A stretch of 64,000 nt of DNA, from positions 1 to 64,000 of the forward strand of contig CAJTVE010000005.1 of assembly GCA_910579655.1 (NCBI GenBank), given 5' to 3'. The notes under the pieces were generated by a model. The model did not search any database. It worked only from the letters and a program-made list of their open reading frames with translations, and had not been told where the DNA came from. The stretch is from an uncultured Allobaculum sp. (GTDB taxonomy: Bacteria > Bacillota_I > Bacilli_A > Erysipelotrichales > Erysipelotrichaceae). How positions within the stretch are numbered: position 1 is the stretch's first letter; every line of letters begins with the position of its first letter. Position numbers and translations under genes: made by a program. Positions 8,684 to 17,606 of the stretch are shown in pieces.

Positions 8684-9880
8684 TTAATACTTCGCAAAAG
8701 AATCCCGATAGAATTCATCGCGTCGTTCCGGGGAGGTGAAGCGGGCTTTGATGGTGACATCGCCCATTGCGCTCGCAAAAGCGGGTGGCAGAACTTCAAC
8801 TCCAATCAGTTCACTGGAATATTTATCCATTAAGAACTCAACGGAGTTGCGATAATTCACACCTGTCCGGCGGCCGACAAATCCGGCCGAGTATTTTGCC
8901 TTTTCATGAACTGGACATTTCTGTTCCAGCAGTACCTGTGCCCATAAACTGTAAATATCTTCATCAAAGGAGTAGTTGATCAGATCTGGACAGAATCCTC
9001 CAGGTGGTCTGAAATTCATTTCCAGAGCGACCAGATCTCCCTTGTGACCAAGACCTGGCTGGTCTTCGGTCAGTTCAAAATATTCTCCATGGAAGAAACG
9101 GTTGCGGATGCCAAAAGCCTGGATAACCTGGTTGGCAATCTGCTGACGTTCAGGGGAAATTTCAAAGTTGTAGTAGGTTCCAATGGAATCGTGATTCTGG
9201 ACAGAATCCATGCAGTTGGAAACATAGTTCATTCCGCTTAAGAAACGGATCCTGCCTTCGCCATCGGCAAGACCATCAAGCGTTGTGACATTTCCTTTGA
9301 TGAATTTTTCCAGAATCATCTGCAGGCCGATCTGTTCGGCTTCATGCCAGTAGCGATCCATTTCCTGCTCATCATGGATGTGCCAGGTATAGCTTGCGCC
9401 TACGCCGACATCCGGTTTTAAAACAAGATTCCAGCCATTCTCCCTGGCAAACGCTTTTGCTTCTTCAAGAGAGTGCGGCAGGCAATAGGGGGCCACTTTC
9501 AATCCGGCTTTTTCATAGTAGGACTTCATGGCGGATTTGGACTGGAATTCCTGAATCTGTTTCAGTGAGAAACCACTGGCCAGATGGAAATCGTCGCGAA
9601 GTCTGGCATCCAGGTCGAGCCAGGCTTCATTGTTGGATTCGATCCAGTCCGGTTTGCCGTATTTGAAGGCGAAATAGGCGACAGCTTTATACACTTCATC
9701 GTAGTTGTGGAACGAAGACACTTTGTAACATTCGTCGATGTTTCGTTTCAGTTCCGGATGAAGATTGTCGTAATCAGTATCAATGACTGCAAGGACTCTG
9801 GCACCCATTCTCTTCAGCCCCCGGCAGAACATCCAGTAACTTTCTGGATAGTTTGGGGAGATGAAAACAAAATTCTCCAT
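8684..9880 (-). CDS. ATP-grasp carboxylate-amine ligase-like protein
   Basis: A 398-residue ATP-grasp protein, predicted to activate a carboxylate with ATP and join it to an amine or thiol. An N-terminal Rossmann-like preATP domain (FVFISPNYPES..GARVLAVIDTD) precedes the ATP-grasp fold: LVLKPDVGVGAS is the phosphate-binding lysine/loop region, ILEKFIKG the hinge, and LEMNFRPPGGF carries the Mg-binding Glu and Asn. It resembles CarB-like stand-alone ATP-grasp enzymes. It is the first gene of a three-gene operon. The ATG at 9880 has GAAAGG about 9 bases upstream. No substrate can be assigned. Confidence 0.8.
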   Translation of the reverse strand: MENFVFISPNYPESYWMFCRGLKRMGARVLAVIDTDYDNLHPELKRNIDECYKVSSFHNYDEVYKAVAYFAFKYGKPDWIESNNEAWLDLDARLRDDFHLASGFSLKQIQEFQSKSAMKSYYEKAGLKVAPYCLPHSLEEAKAFARENGWNLVLKPDVGVGASYTWHIHDEQEMDRYWHEAEQIGLQMILEKFIKGNVTTLDGLADGEGRIRFLSGMNYVSNCMDSVQNHDSIGTYYNFEISPERQQIANQVIQAFGIRNRFFHGEYFELTEDQPGLGHKGDLVALEMNFRPPGGFCPDLINYSFDEDIYSLWAQVLLEQKCPVHEKAKYSAGFVGRRTGVNYRNSVEFLMDKYSSELIGVEVLPPAFASAMGDVTIKARFTSPERRDEFYRDSFAKY

Positions 9881-9921
9881 TCAGTACACCTTTCTTTGTA
9901 TTCTTATCTTTCTTCTTATCA

Positions 9922-9939
9922 AATCAATCAAGATTGATT
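9922..9939. promoter_or_regulatory. Perfect palindrome upstream of the ATP-grasp operon
   Basis: AATCAATC-AA-GATTGATT is an 8+8 inverted repeat about 42 bases upstream of the ATP-grasp start. Size and position fit a repressor operator. No binding protein is known. Confidence 0.4.
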
Positions 9940-9952
9940 CCAAAATTCACTG

Positions 9953-9980
9953 CTTCCTGTTTCTGGCCGAAAACAGGAAG
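9953..9980 (-). terminator. Hairpin after the Nudix gene
   Basis: CTTCCTGTTT pairs perfectly with AAACAGGAAG across an 8-base loop, 5 bases after the Nudix stop. The following minus-strand T-run is weak. Confidence 0.45.
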
Positions 9981-9984
9981 TCTT

Positions 9985-10518
9985 TTACTTTTCACGTATG
10001 GCTTCAAGTTCCTGCAGCTTTGCGTGATAAATGGCCAGAATAGTTTTGCCATCACGAATCTCGCCGCCAGCAATCTTCTGGTACGCTTCTTCGAGATCCA
10101 TCCAGACCAGCGTGATATCTTCTGTATCATCCATGGCCAGACGGTGTTCTGCCTTGGAAACACCATGCGCCTGATAGACATAAATGACTTCCGAATCGTA
10201 GCCTGGAGTTGGCCAGAAGGCTGTGATCAGCGATAAAGATTCGGCTTTGCAGCCGGTTTCTTCATTCAGCTCACGATTGGCAGTGACCATTGGATCTTCA
10301 CCGGCATCAATCGTTCCCGCCGGGATTTCCAGAGTCTGCACATTGCCGATCCCAGCCCGGGTCTGCCTGACAAGCAAAATCTTGTGATCCACAATCACAC
10401 TGATGGCAGCGCCGCCGGGATGAATGACCAGGTCGCGCCACATCAGAGCGCCGTTGACCTCCATTTCTTTCTGGACAACGGAAAAAATCTTGCCATCAAA
10501 AATTTCTTTGGTACTCAT
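9985..10518 (-). CDS. nudF: Nudix hydrolase, ADP-ribose pyrophosphatase type
   Basis: A 177-residue Nudix protein, predicted to hydrolyse ADP-ribose to AMP and ribose 5-phosphate. The Nudix box is complete: G..AGE.......REL.EETG within PAGTIDAGED..RELNEETG. The Pro 17-18 residues after the box (FWPTPGYDSEVIYVY) fits the ADP-ribose subgroup. The frame can start at a GTG at 10524, but GGAGG directly abuts that codon, so the ATG at 10518, 6-7 bases after GGAGG, is preferred. It precedes the ATP-grasp operon by about 100 bases with a hairpin between them, so it is probably a separate unit. Confidence 0.85.
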   Translation of the reverse strand: MSTKEIFDGKIFSVVQKEMEVNGALMWRDLVIHPGGAAISVIVDHKILLVRQTRAGIGNVQTLEIPAGTIDAGEDPMVTANRELNEETGCKAESLSLITAFWPTPGYDSEVIYVYQAHGVSKAEHRLAMDDTEDITLVWMDLEEAYQKIAGGEIRDGKTILAIYHAKLQELEAIREK

Positions 10519-10524
10519 ATCCAC

Positions 10525-10863
10525 CTCCGTATCAAATCAATGGGATCTGCATTTTCTGCCTTTTTGCTGTGGGAGTTTTCTAGTCTGAAAATTGAATGCT
10601 TTTGTGCTTTCTTTTTTTGCAGTCATTTCTGACTGAATCCCCCGCCAGGGAAAATCGGCAGGATTGATGCGGCAGCAGTTATGCATCAATGCCTTAAAAT
10701 CATGCATTCTCGCAAAAATGCCTGAAAAGTATATTTCAAGAATACAAAAATGCCAGTCAAAAAAAAGAAAAAATTCAGTTTGCAAACAAATCAGACGCAA
10801 AAAAGAGAAAAGACAGTCCATAAAAACAGCCAGATGAGCTTTTAAGCCAGTCTGGTTTTCTTG
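10525..10863. other. Gap: amidase gene 3' end and Nudix promoter region
   Basis: No supported gene; the 94-codon minus-strand frame here has no ribosome site. A weak minus-strand terminator-like hairpin (CCAGA..TCTGG then a T-run) lies at 10821-10858 after the amidase-like gene. The middle is A-rich. Confidence 0.4.
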
Positions 10864-11589
10864 CTAGTCAACCGAATTGAGAAATGCCTGGGTAATGGCA
10901 TTGGCAATCCGGGTCTGGAACTTGGTATCCGAGAGCTTGGAATAGTCGGTCGGATTTGTGATATAGCCAACCTGAAGCAGAATCGAAGGAATCGAAGTGT
11001 CTTTCAGGATGGCAAAGGAATCGTAGTGATCTGTATCAATTCCTTCAAAGCGTGAATAGCTGGTCGCCTGAATCTGATCTGCAAGCTCCTTTGTCAGATC
11101 ATCGAGCTGCGGATTATTCGGCTGGGTAAAGATGGAAAAGCCGCGATGCAGGGAAGAGTCCTGGTTCATCGCAAGCGACAGCACATAGTCCGCCTGATCA
11201 GCTTTTGCCTGTTCGAGACGTACGGTTTCGCAATTGTCTTCACTTGAACAGGCTGGGACATCGTCGTACCATCGTGAGTATTCCACCTGGTATCCGGCTT
11301 TTTCAAGTGCGCTGCCAATGGTGACCGCCAGCTGCATCAGCAGATCTTTTTCAGACTGCTGGTTATCGATGGTGTAGCCGACATCACTGCCCCCGCGGGC
11401 CGGATCAATATAAATCAGCGCTTTGGATCTGGAACGGGGTGTTTCCACATCCTCGTTGGTCTGAAGCGGTTCGTCTGGATTGTAGACCGGAACCTTATCT
11501 TCTTTGGCCATCGGCTGTCCACCCAGATTGGGTTTAATTACCAGAAGGATGAACAGAGCGGCCAGTAAAAACAGAACAGCACGTTTCAT
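10864..11589 (-). CDS. Amidase_3-fold protein lacking zinc ligands (pseudo-amidase)
   Basis: A 241-residue exported protein with one N-terminal membrane segment (residues 4-19) and an Amidase_3-like domain from about residue 57. Active N-acetylmuramoyl-L-alanine amidases bind zinc through His (DPGHGG), Glu and His (SxHAN), and use a Glu in ExGF.SNP. Here the first His is Arg65 (DPARGG), the Glu is kept (Glu80), the second His position is Ala140 (SLAMNQ) and the catalytic Glu is Gln206 (LLQVGYITNP). The fold markers survive but three of four active residues are lost, so muramyl amidase activity is unlikely. It may bind peptidoglycan or regulate another hydrolase. AGGAGG lies 7 bases before the ATG. 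It is monocistronic. Confidence 0.75.
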   Translation of the reverse strand: MKRAVLFLLAALFILLVIKPNLGGQPMAKEDKVPVYNPDEPLQTNEDVETPRSRSKALIYIDPARGGSDVGYTIDNQQSEKDLLMQLAVTIGSALEKAGYQVEYSRWYDDVPACSSEDNCETVRLEQAKADQADYVLSLAMNQDSSLHRGFSIFTQPNNPQLDDLTKELADQIQATSYSRFEGIDTDHYDSFAILKDTSIPSILLQVGYITNPTDYSKLSDTKFQTRIANAITQAFLNSVD

Positions 11590-12395
11590 AACGTCTCCTC
11601 CTGCTATGGATAAAGACCGAATCGAGGGATCCGGTCACCTAGAATTTTAAACAATCGAAATGCAAGGCGCAAAAAAAGCTCTCTAATTCTGGGAGAATCA
11701 TGGAAATCTATACTCATCGAAAAAGCAGCCCGTTCTGAAAGCGCATAAAATTATGCAAAATCTAAATCGTTGATTTTCGTCCATGCAAAGCTTGAAAATG
11801 GTACTCTGAATTCGCGAAGAATGATCTGCATCAGTCAGCGCTCCAATTCAGCAGTCAGGCTATGCCGGCGAAAAAATCAGAATATCCTGCCAGACAGAAT
11901 ATGGTATTTGTATATCAATAATGAGCAGGCCATTTGACTGGATTCTTCTTTTACAAAATACCCAAAAGAAATAGACAGAATGGAAACCGGAATGCTTTTC
12001 TTTAGGCCGTTTGAAATTTGATCCAGATTCTGCATACAATATTTAAATTGAATTGTTGGGCCTTTAGATTGAAAAATCATACAGATCAATTCATAGGCCA
12101 GAAACCCCTGGCCAGAAACCACCCAAAATATTCATCCGCCTGCCTTCTTTCCAATAAAGGGAAAGAGCACAGACAGAAAAAAGGGCCAGAAGTTATAGTG
12201 CCTGGCAGATCAGAATCAGAAGGCAAAGAAGGAGTGGAGAGCCTGCCTGCCAGGAAAGAGCACGGAAAAGCCGGACAGAAATGAATGGACAGAATGTAGC
12301 GACAAATCGTACAAAGAGGATTTGATGAATTGAACAGAGATGGAATCCATTTGTGCTGCGAGATTTTATCCATCAAAAAAGAAGGAGGCAGGGCC
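11590..12395. other. Long intergenic gap before scpA
   Basis: About 800 bases with no supported ORF on either strand. A short direct repeat GGCCAGAAACC occurs twice near 12099-12120. The 103-codon minus-strand frame at 12086-12397 has no ribosome site. The scpA promoter presumably lies at the right-hand end. Confidence 0.4.
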
Positions 12396-13160
12396 ATGGA
12401 ATTTAATGTATCGCTGGACCAGTTTGAAGGACCATTGGATCTGATGCTTCATCTGGTCCATACCAATAAACTGGATTTATTTGAACTCAAGCTCGATGTT
12501 CTTGCCACCCAATACATTGCCTATATCCGTCATGCCCTCAATAAGGGCCTGGATGTGAGCAGTGAATATCTGGTTGAGTTTACATCGCTGATGGAATACA
12601 AGTCCCGCAAACTTCTGCCCAAAAAGCAGGAAATTGAAATGGATGAAGACTCTTATCAGGAAGATCCGGCCCAGGCAATGGCCAGACGACTGCAGGAATA
12701 TGAAAAATGCAAACAGGAAGCCGCGATGCTTTCAAAACTTCATGAACTCCGCCAGTCCCAGTTTGACCGGGCTCCGGCAAGCCTGATTGACGAATGGTCG
12801 GCCCATCCAGATCCCAGTGTAAAGCTGCATTTAAAAAGTGCTGATTTACAGAAAGCCTTTGAGCGTCTGATGCGCCGTTATGCCATTTTAAAACCCTATG
12901 AAACGCAGGTTGAAGTGAAGGAGCTGTCCGTGGAAGAGCGGATGGAACAGATTCTAAAGATGGATGTCTTTACGAATACCCCATTTCCATTTGAACAGCT
13001 GCTCGAGGATACGAAAACCCTTCATGAAGTCGTCGTGACCTTTCTGGCGATTCTTGAGCTGGTCCATGATGGTCTGGCGGCTGTCTATTGTAGTGAAGAG
13101 GAGGAAATATGGATACAGAAAATCTCTTTGAAAAAATCCGACCCATCCTGGAAGGATTGA
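12396..13160 (+). CDS. scpA: Segregation and condensation protein A
   Basis: A 254-residue kleisin subunit of the Smc-ScpA-ScpB condensin, which organises and separates the chromosome. The typical N-terminus FEGPLDLMLHLVHTNKLDL, the SEYLVEFTSLMEYKSRKLLP helix and the C-terminal winged-helix part are all present. The frame is open from 12330, but the ATG at 12396 has GAAGGAGG 7 bases upstream and gives the family's usual start. Its last 52 bases overlap scpB in another frame, an unusually long overlap that implies coupled translation. Confidence 0.95.
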   Translation: MEFNVSLDQFEGPLDLMLHLVHTNKLDLFELKLDVLATQYIAYIRHALNKGLDVSSEYLVEFTSLMEYKSRKLLPKKQEIEMDEDSYQEDPAQAMARRLQEYEKCKQEAAMLSKLHELRQSQFDRAPASLIDEWSAHPDPSVKLHLKSADLQKAFERLMRRYAILKPYETQVEVKELSVEERMEQILKMDVFTNTPFPFEQLLEDTKTLHEVVVTFLAILELVHDGLAAVYCSEEEEIWIQKISLKKSDPSWKD

Positions 13161-13846
13161 TTTTCACCAGCGGAGAAGAAGGTCTCTCCCTTGTCCAGAT
13201 CCAGTCGGCTTTTGAAGAATGCACACGTGATGAACTTGGCCAGGCTCTCGAACTTCTTCGAAGAGACTATGTATCTGAATTACGGGGGATTGAGCTGGTC
13301 AAATATGGCGGACGTTGGAAATTTGTCGCCAAAGAAAAGGTCTATCCGTATGCCTCACGCCTGTATTCCAAAGCGAAAAGCAGTTCTTTATCCAATGCAG
13401 CGATGGAAGTTCTTTCGCTGATTGCGTACCGCCAGCCGATTACCCGCGTTGAAATCGATGAAATTCGCGGCGTATCGAGTGAGCTGATGCTCAAAAAGCT
13501 GCAGGCCAGAGATCTGATTGAAACGTGCGGCAATAAAGACACCGTCGGCCGCCCGCTTTTATATCGGGTTTCCAGTGCTTTCTACGATGCTTTTGGGCTC
13601 GAAAGCCTGGCTGATCTTCCGGAATGTGATACAGATCCGAAAACGAGTCCGCTTTTTGAACGAGAGGAAGAATCTTCTTCATCCGCTGATGGATCAAATG
13701 AGAATGGTGCCCAGTCAGAACAAGATGGCGAACCATTTGAAACTGCTGGCCCTGCCAAAAAGGAACAGGCAGAGAGCAACAAACAAATAGAGAATAACGA
13801 GCAGGCGATCGAAGCCGGGGAATCTGCTGGTCAAGCACTCAATTAG
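13109..13846 (+). CDS. scpB: Segregation and condensation protein B
   Basis: A 245-residue condensin accessory subunit that binds ScpA as a dimer. Two winged-helix domains occupy roughly residues 1-165: ILEGLIFTSGEEGLSL at the start, EVLSLIAYRQPITRVEIDEIRG in the second domain, and VGRPLLYRVS at the end. The remaining ~70 residues are a low-complexity Glu/Ser/Asn-rich tail that most ScpB proteins lack. The ATG at 13109, preceded by GAGGAGG, lies inside the scpA end. Confidence 0.95.
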   Translation: MDTENLFEKIRPILEGLIFTSGEEGLSLVQIQSAFEECTRDELGQALELLRRDYVSELRGIELVKYGGRWKFVAKEKVYPYASRLYSKAKSSSLSNAAMEVLSLIAYRQPITRVEIDEIRGVSSELMLKKLQARDLIETCGNKDTVGRPLLYRVSSAFYDAFGLESLADLPECDTDPKTSPLFEREEESSSSADGSNENGAQSEQDGEPFETAGPAKKEQAESNKQIENNEQAIEAGESAGQALN

Positions 13847-14341
13847 AAATCGTCCCACAGAAAAACCACAGATATTTATACCGCAGACGTCAAAACTTCA
13901 GAGATCCAAATTACAGGAAATCAATCAACTCTGCCAAGTTTCTGGATGGATATCCGGCTCAAGCCACTCGATGAAGGGGTTTGGCCAAGAAATCCGTCTT
14001 GTCCGGGTTTCTTTTCGGTTTGTTTCTGGCTCTTCTGGTCTAGACAGGTCACAATTTTGCCAGGATAAAGGATAATAGAAGCGCGAGGAAACCAGAGTAG
14101 ATTCTGGCTTTCCAAAGCGCTGATCGAAATCTGAAGATTAAGTTTTATTTCAAATTTTATTTCGCTGCTGATCTCTGATAGGTTTTATGCAGAAAGACTG
14201 CGAATGGTCAGACCTCTTATTACTGATTCATGGCAGCGCCAATTCTGGATTTCAGGCTTTGTTTTCTGATCGGGAAAATGAGGTCTTAAGCAAAATTAAA
14301 TCAATCAGACAAATAACAAAAATGGAAAGAGAGGCATGATG
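13847..14341. other. Gap between scpB and rluB
   Basis: About 490 bases without a supported gene. No clear terminator hairpin with a T-run follows scpB. Nothing else recognisable was seen. Confidence 0.4.
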
Positions 14342-15070
14342 ATGGAAGAACGTTTACAGAAAGTCATCGCGCAATCTGGAATCTGCTCACGCCGTAAAGC
14401 AGAAGAGCTGATTCTGGCTGGAAAAGTGAAAGTCAATGGCAGCACCATTACGACTTTAGGGACCAAGGTCGACAGCCGCGACCGGATCACGGTCAATGGC
14501 AAGACCCTGTCCAAAGAAGAAAAAGTCTACTATGTCCTTAATAAGCCAAAAGGTTGTGTCACGACGGTGAAAGATGATAAAGATCGCGACACCGTCATGA
14601 ACTATGTACCGGCCAATCCCCGTGTGTTCCCGGTCGGACGTCTTGACTACGATACCAGCGGGGTTCTGCTGCTGACCAATGATGGCGAGTTTGCCAATCA
14701 GATGATGCACCCGCGCTATCACCTGCCAAAAACGTATGAAATCAACCTGCAGGGCATGTTGACGGAAGACGATGTCAAAAAGCTGCGCAAAGGTTTTACC
14801 TATCAGGGAGAAAAATATTCTCCAGCCAAAGTATTCATTAAGAATAAAGACTATGCAAGAGATCGTATGCTGGTGGATCTGACCATTTATGAAGGCCGCA
14901 ACCATCAGGTCAAAAAAATGATGGAAGCATTAGGCCATGAAGTGCGCAGGCTGAATCGTTCCCGTTTTGGATTTGTAACCGTGGACGATCTGAAACCCGG
15001 TCAGGCAAGACGGCTTAAACCATACGATGTTCGTAAATTAGTTGCCATGGCTCAGGAAGAATCCAAGTGA
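14342..15070 (+). CDS. rluB: 23S rRNA pseudouridine synthase, RluB/RsuA family
   Basis: A 242-residue RsuA-family enzyme that converts uridine to pseudouridine in rRNA (position 2605 region for RluB). An N-terminal S4 RNA-binding domain (RLQKVIAQSGICSRRKAEELI) is followed by the catalytic domain with GRLDYDTSGVLLLTNDG, where the Asp after GRL is the nucleophile, and EGRNHQVKKM. Three ATGs lie close together at 14336, 14339 and 14342. GAGAGG ends one base before the first, so the third gives the best spacing and the usual MEERLQK start. It overlaps rsmE by 4 bases. Confidence 0.9.
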   Translation: MEERLQKVIAQSGICSRRKAEELILAGKVKVNGSTITTLGTKVDSRDRITVNGKTLSKEEKVYYVLNKPKGCVTTVKDDKDRDTVMNYVPANPRVFPVGRLDYDTSGVLLLTNDGEFANQMMHPRYHLPKTYEINLQGMLTEDDVKKLRKGFTYQGEKYSPAKVFIKNKDYARDRMLVDLTIYEGRNHQVKKMMEALGHEVRRLNRSRFGFVTVDDLKPGQARRLKPYDVRKLVAMAQEESK

Positions 15071-15846
15071 AACAGATTTTTACTGACGAGGAACTCCATG
15101 TCGGAAAGATTCTGACGCTCGATGAAAAGACTGCTCATCACCTGTTCCACGTCACCCGCACCACACCAAAAGAGCGCATCCGCATCATTTCCAGAAACGG
15201 CCGCGTCTATCATGGCCATGTCCAGGAGCATCCGCATGTATATATCAGTGAGGAAACGGACCAGACAAACGATACGCCGCCTGAACTGACTTTATGCGCA
15301 GCCTTGATCAAGGCGGACAAATTTGAGTGGATGCTCCAGAAAGCCGCCGAACTGGGCGTTACCCGCATTGTGCCCTTTACCAGTGCAAATACCATCATTG
15401 CGCTTGAACCCAAGAAAATTGACAAGAAACTGGCCCGATGGGCCAGCATTCTTGAAGGGGCCTGCCGGCAGTCCAATCGGACCAATCTGGTGACCATTGA
15501 AAAGCCAGTCCGCCTGCAGGATCTGAGTCAGTTTCAGTCCGAACTGAATCTCTGTGCCTGGGAAAAAGAAAATGTCAGCCAGCATCTTTGCTGCAGCCTT
15601 GACAGGATCGATCATTCAGCAACCTTTGTCATTGGCCCTGAAGGCGGCCTGACGGCTGGCGAAGCGGATTTTCTTGAACAGGAAGGATTTATTCTCTGCT
15701 CGCTTGGAAACCGGATTTTAAGAGCTGAAACAGCCGCCTGCTATATGCTGGCCTGTGCAGATTACGCCTGGCATGCCAATCATGGCCTGTGTCAGACAGA
15801 CCAGAAGCCGGAATCCAGCGAGAATGGAGCTGCATCTTCCAATTAG
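15067..15846 (+). CDS. rsmE: 16S rRNA m3U1498 methyltransferase
   Basis: A 259-residue SPOUT methyltransferase that methylates N3 of U1498 in 16S rRNA. It shows an N-terminal PUA-like part (HHLFHVTRTTPKERI), then LQKAAELGVTRIVPF, and the C-terminal knot motifs FVIGPEGGLTAGE and LGNRILRAETAA. Translation starts at a GTG that overlaps the rluB stop (GTGA), so the two rRNA-modifying enzymes are translationally coupled. The last ~25 residues are a polar tail. Confidence 0.92.
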   Translation: MKQIFTDEELHVGKILTLDEKTAHHLFHVTRTTPKERIRIISRNGRVYHGHVQEHPHVYISEETDQTNDTPPELTLCAALIKADKFEWMLQKAAELGVTRIVPFTSANTIIALEPKKIDKKLARWASILEGACRQSNRTNLVTIEKPVRLQDLSQFQSELNLCAWEKENVSQHLCCSLDRIDHSATFVIGPEGGLTAGEADFLEQEGFILCSLGNRILRAETAACYMLACADYAWHANHGLCQTDQKPESSENGAASSN

Positions 15847-16289
15847 GATCTCCGTTTTCCTGCCGGATGGACCAAAGGGAGAGGAAGATTTCTTCTTCTG
15901 AACTTGTTAATTGACTCGTTTAATTGACTTGTTTACTTTTGGATGTGTCTTCGTCTTTGCAAAAAAAGGCATCTGGATACCGCTCGTGTCCCCATCCTGA
16001 TCGTTTTTAGGTCAGTGGTGGGGATTTTTCGTTGCTTCTCATGTGAAAATGCGGCAGAGCGTGATAAAACAGTCCTGTATACTCGATTGTTATCACTTTC
16101 AGGATGCTGCTCAAAATTATGATCTGTTGTCTTGCCTTCTTTTTCGATAAAATCATCAAAGAGCCAGAACTGTCATCCCTGGAACCAGAATGAATGCATA
16201 TCTGTTCAACACAGACAGAAAAAACAGCCTGCCTGCTTTTTTCTGTTCATCTGGGCAGGAAAAGGCCAGACCGGGAAGGAGAGAGAAAA
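15847..16289. other. Gap between rsmE and mtaB
   Basis: Holds the terminator at 15989-16029. The open frame that continues upstream of mtaB from 16194 has no ribosome site of its own. Nothing else was recognised. Confidence 0.4.
15989..16029 (+). terminator. Intrinsic terminator after rsmE
   Basis: TCCCCATCCTGA pairs with TCAGTGGTGGGGA (one bulge), followed by TTTTT. Confidence 0.7.
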
Positions 16290-17606
16290 ATGAAGAAATT
16301 TGAAATTGAAACCCTTGGCTGCAAGGTGAATGAATATGAATCGGCTTTCTACGCTTCCCAGCTTGAAAAAGCCGGATTTGAACGTGCCACAAAAGGGGAG
16401 CCGGCTGATGTGCTCATTATCAATACCTGTACTGTGACCAATACTGCCGCGGCCAAATCCCGTCGGCGGATCAATCGGCTTAAACGGGAAAACCCAAATG
16501 CTTTTGTCGCTGCCGTGGGCTGTTATACGCAGATGCTTGAGGCTGCAGAGCGTGAAGCTTTGCATGTCGATCTGATTGTTGGTGCTTCGCATAAAGACGA
16601 GCTTGCACAAAAAATTATGGAAGGCATGAATCTGCACACTTCACAGGATCTTGTTGAAGAAAGCCGCGATCTGACGCGTTTTGAGTCGATGCCGATTGGT
16701 TTTTTTGAAGGGCAGCACCGTGCATTTTTAAAGATTCAGGATGGATGCAACCAGTATTGTGCCTATTGCCAGATTCCATTGGCCCGCGGCCCGGAAAGAA
16801 GCCAGCTGCCACAGGAAGTCGTCAAGAGCGCTCAGATGTTAGCTCAAAACGGCCATCTTGAGATCGTCCTGACTGGCATTCATACCGGCCGCTACCACTT
16901 CAGACAGACCAATCTGACCGATCTGCTGAAGATGCTGCTGGAAAACACACCGGAAGATGTGTGCTATCGGTTATCCAGTATTGAGATTACTGAAGTCAGC
17001 GATGAGCTGCTCGATCTGATGGAGAAAAATCCCCGGATCCTGCCGCACCTTCATATTCCGATTCAGGCCGGCGATGACAGGACTTTAGCGCGTATGAAAC
17101 GTCCGTATACTGTTGCCCAGTTTGAAAAACGGCTGGAAGACATCCGAAAACGCATTCCTGATATCTCGATTTCGACCGATGTCATTACCGGCTTTGTCGG
17201 CGAAACGGATGATGAATTTGAAACGACAAAGAAAACGCTGTCTGAGTGCAGGTTTTCTTTTCTGCATGTGTTCCCTTATTCGAGAAGAAAGGGAACAGCA
17301 GCGGATAAAATGAGCGGATTTGTCGATGGCAATACGGCCAAGGCGCGTACTGATGCTTTACTGGCTCTTTCCAGAGAGCTGCGCCATCAGGACATGGCCC
17401 GCTTTGAGAGAAGTCAGATGCTGATTGAGCGCGAGGAACCCGGTCATGAAAACTGGTACATTGGCTACACAAGCCAATACCATCCAGCCCGGATTTATTC
17501 CCCGACTCCCCTTAGCGGCCGAATCAATGTTAGAATGACGGAAAGTGCACAGGAACGATATACAGTCGTTGCAGAGGATCAAGATGAGATTATCAAAAAT
17601 GTTTAA
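16290..17606 (+). CDS. mtaB: tRNA t6A37 methylthiotransferase
   Basis: A 438-residue radical-SAM enzyme that converts t6A to ms2t6A at position 37 of tRNAs reading ANN codons. The N-terminal UPF0004 domain carries Cys in LGCKVNEYES, INTCTVTN and AVGCY, which bind one 4Fe-4S cluster. The radical-SAM domain has CNQYCAYC (CxxxCxxC). A TRAM-like C-terminus follows. The ATG at 16290 has GAAGGAGAG upstream; the frame is open from 16194 but without signals. It overlaps murE by 23 bases. Confidence 0.93.
   Translation: MKKFEIETLGCKVNEYESAFYASQLEKAGFERATKGEPADVLIINTCTVTNTAAAKSRRRINRLKRENPNAFVAAVGCYTQMLEAAEREALHVDLIVGASHKDELAQKIMEGMNLHTSQDLVEESRDLTRFESMPIGFFEGQHRAFLKIQDGCNQYCAYCQIPLARGPERSQLPQEVVKSAQMLAQNGHLEIVLTGIHTGRYHFRQTNLTDLLKMLLENTPEDVCYRLSSIEITEVSDELLDLMEKNPRILPHLHIPIQAGDDRTLARMKRPYTVAQFEKRLEDIRKRIPDISISTDVITGFVGETDDEFETTKKTLSECRFSFLHVFPYSRRKGTAADKMSGFVDGNTAKARTDALLALSRELRHQDMARFERSQMLIEREEPGHENWYIGYTSQYHPARIYSPTPLSGRINVRMTESAQERYTVVAEDQDEIIKNV

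Noticed and set aside
12086..12397. 103-codon minus-strand ORF before scpA
   Set aside because: No ribosome site, proline/cysteine-rich random composition, overlaps the scpA start.
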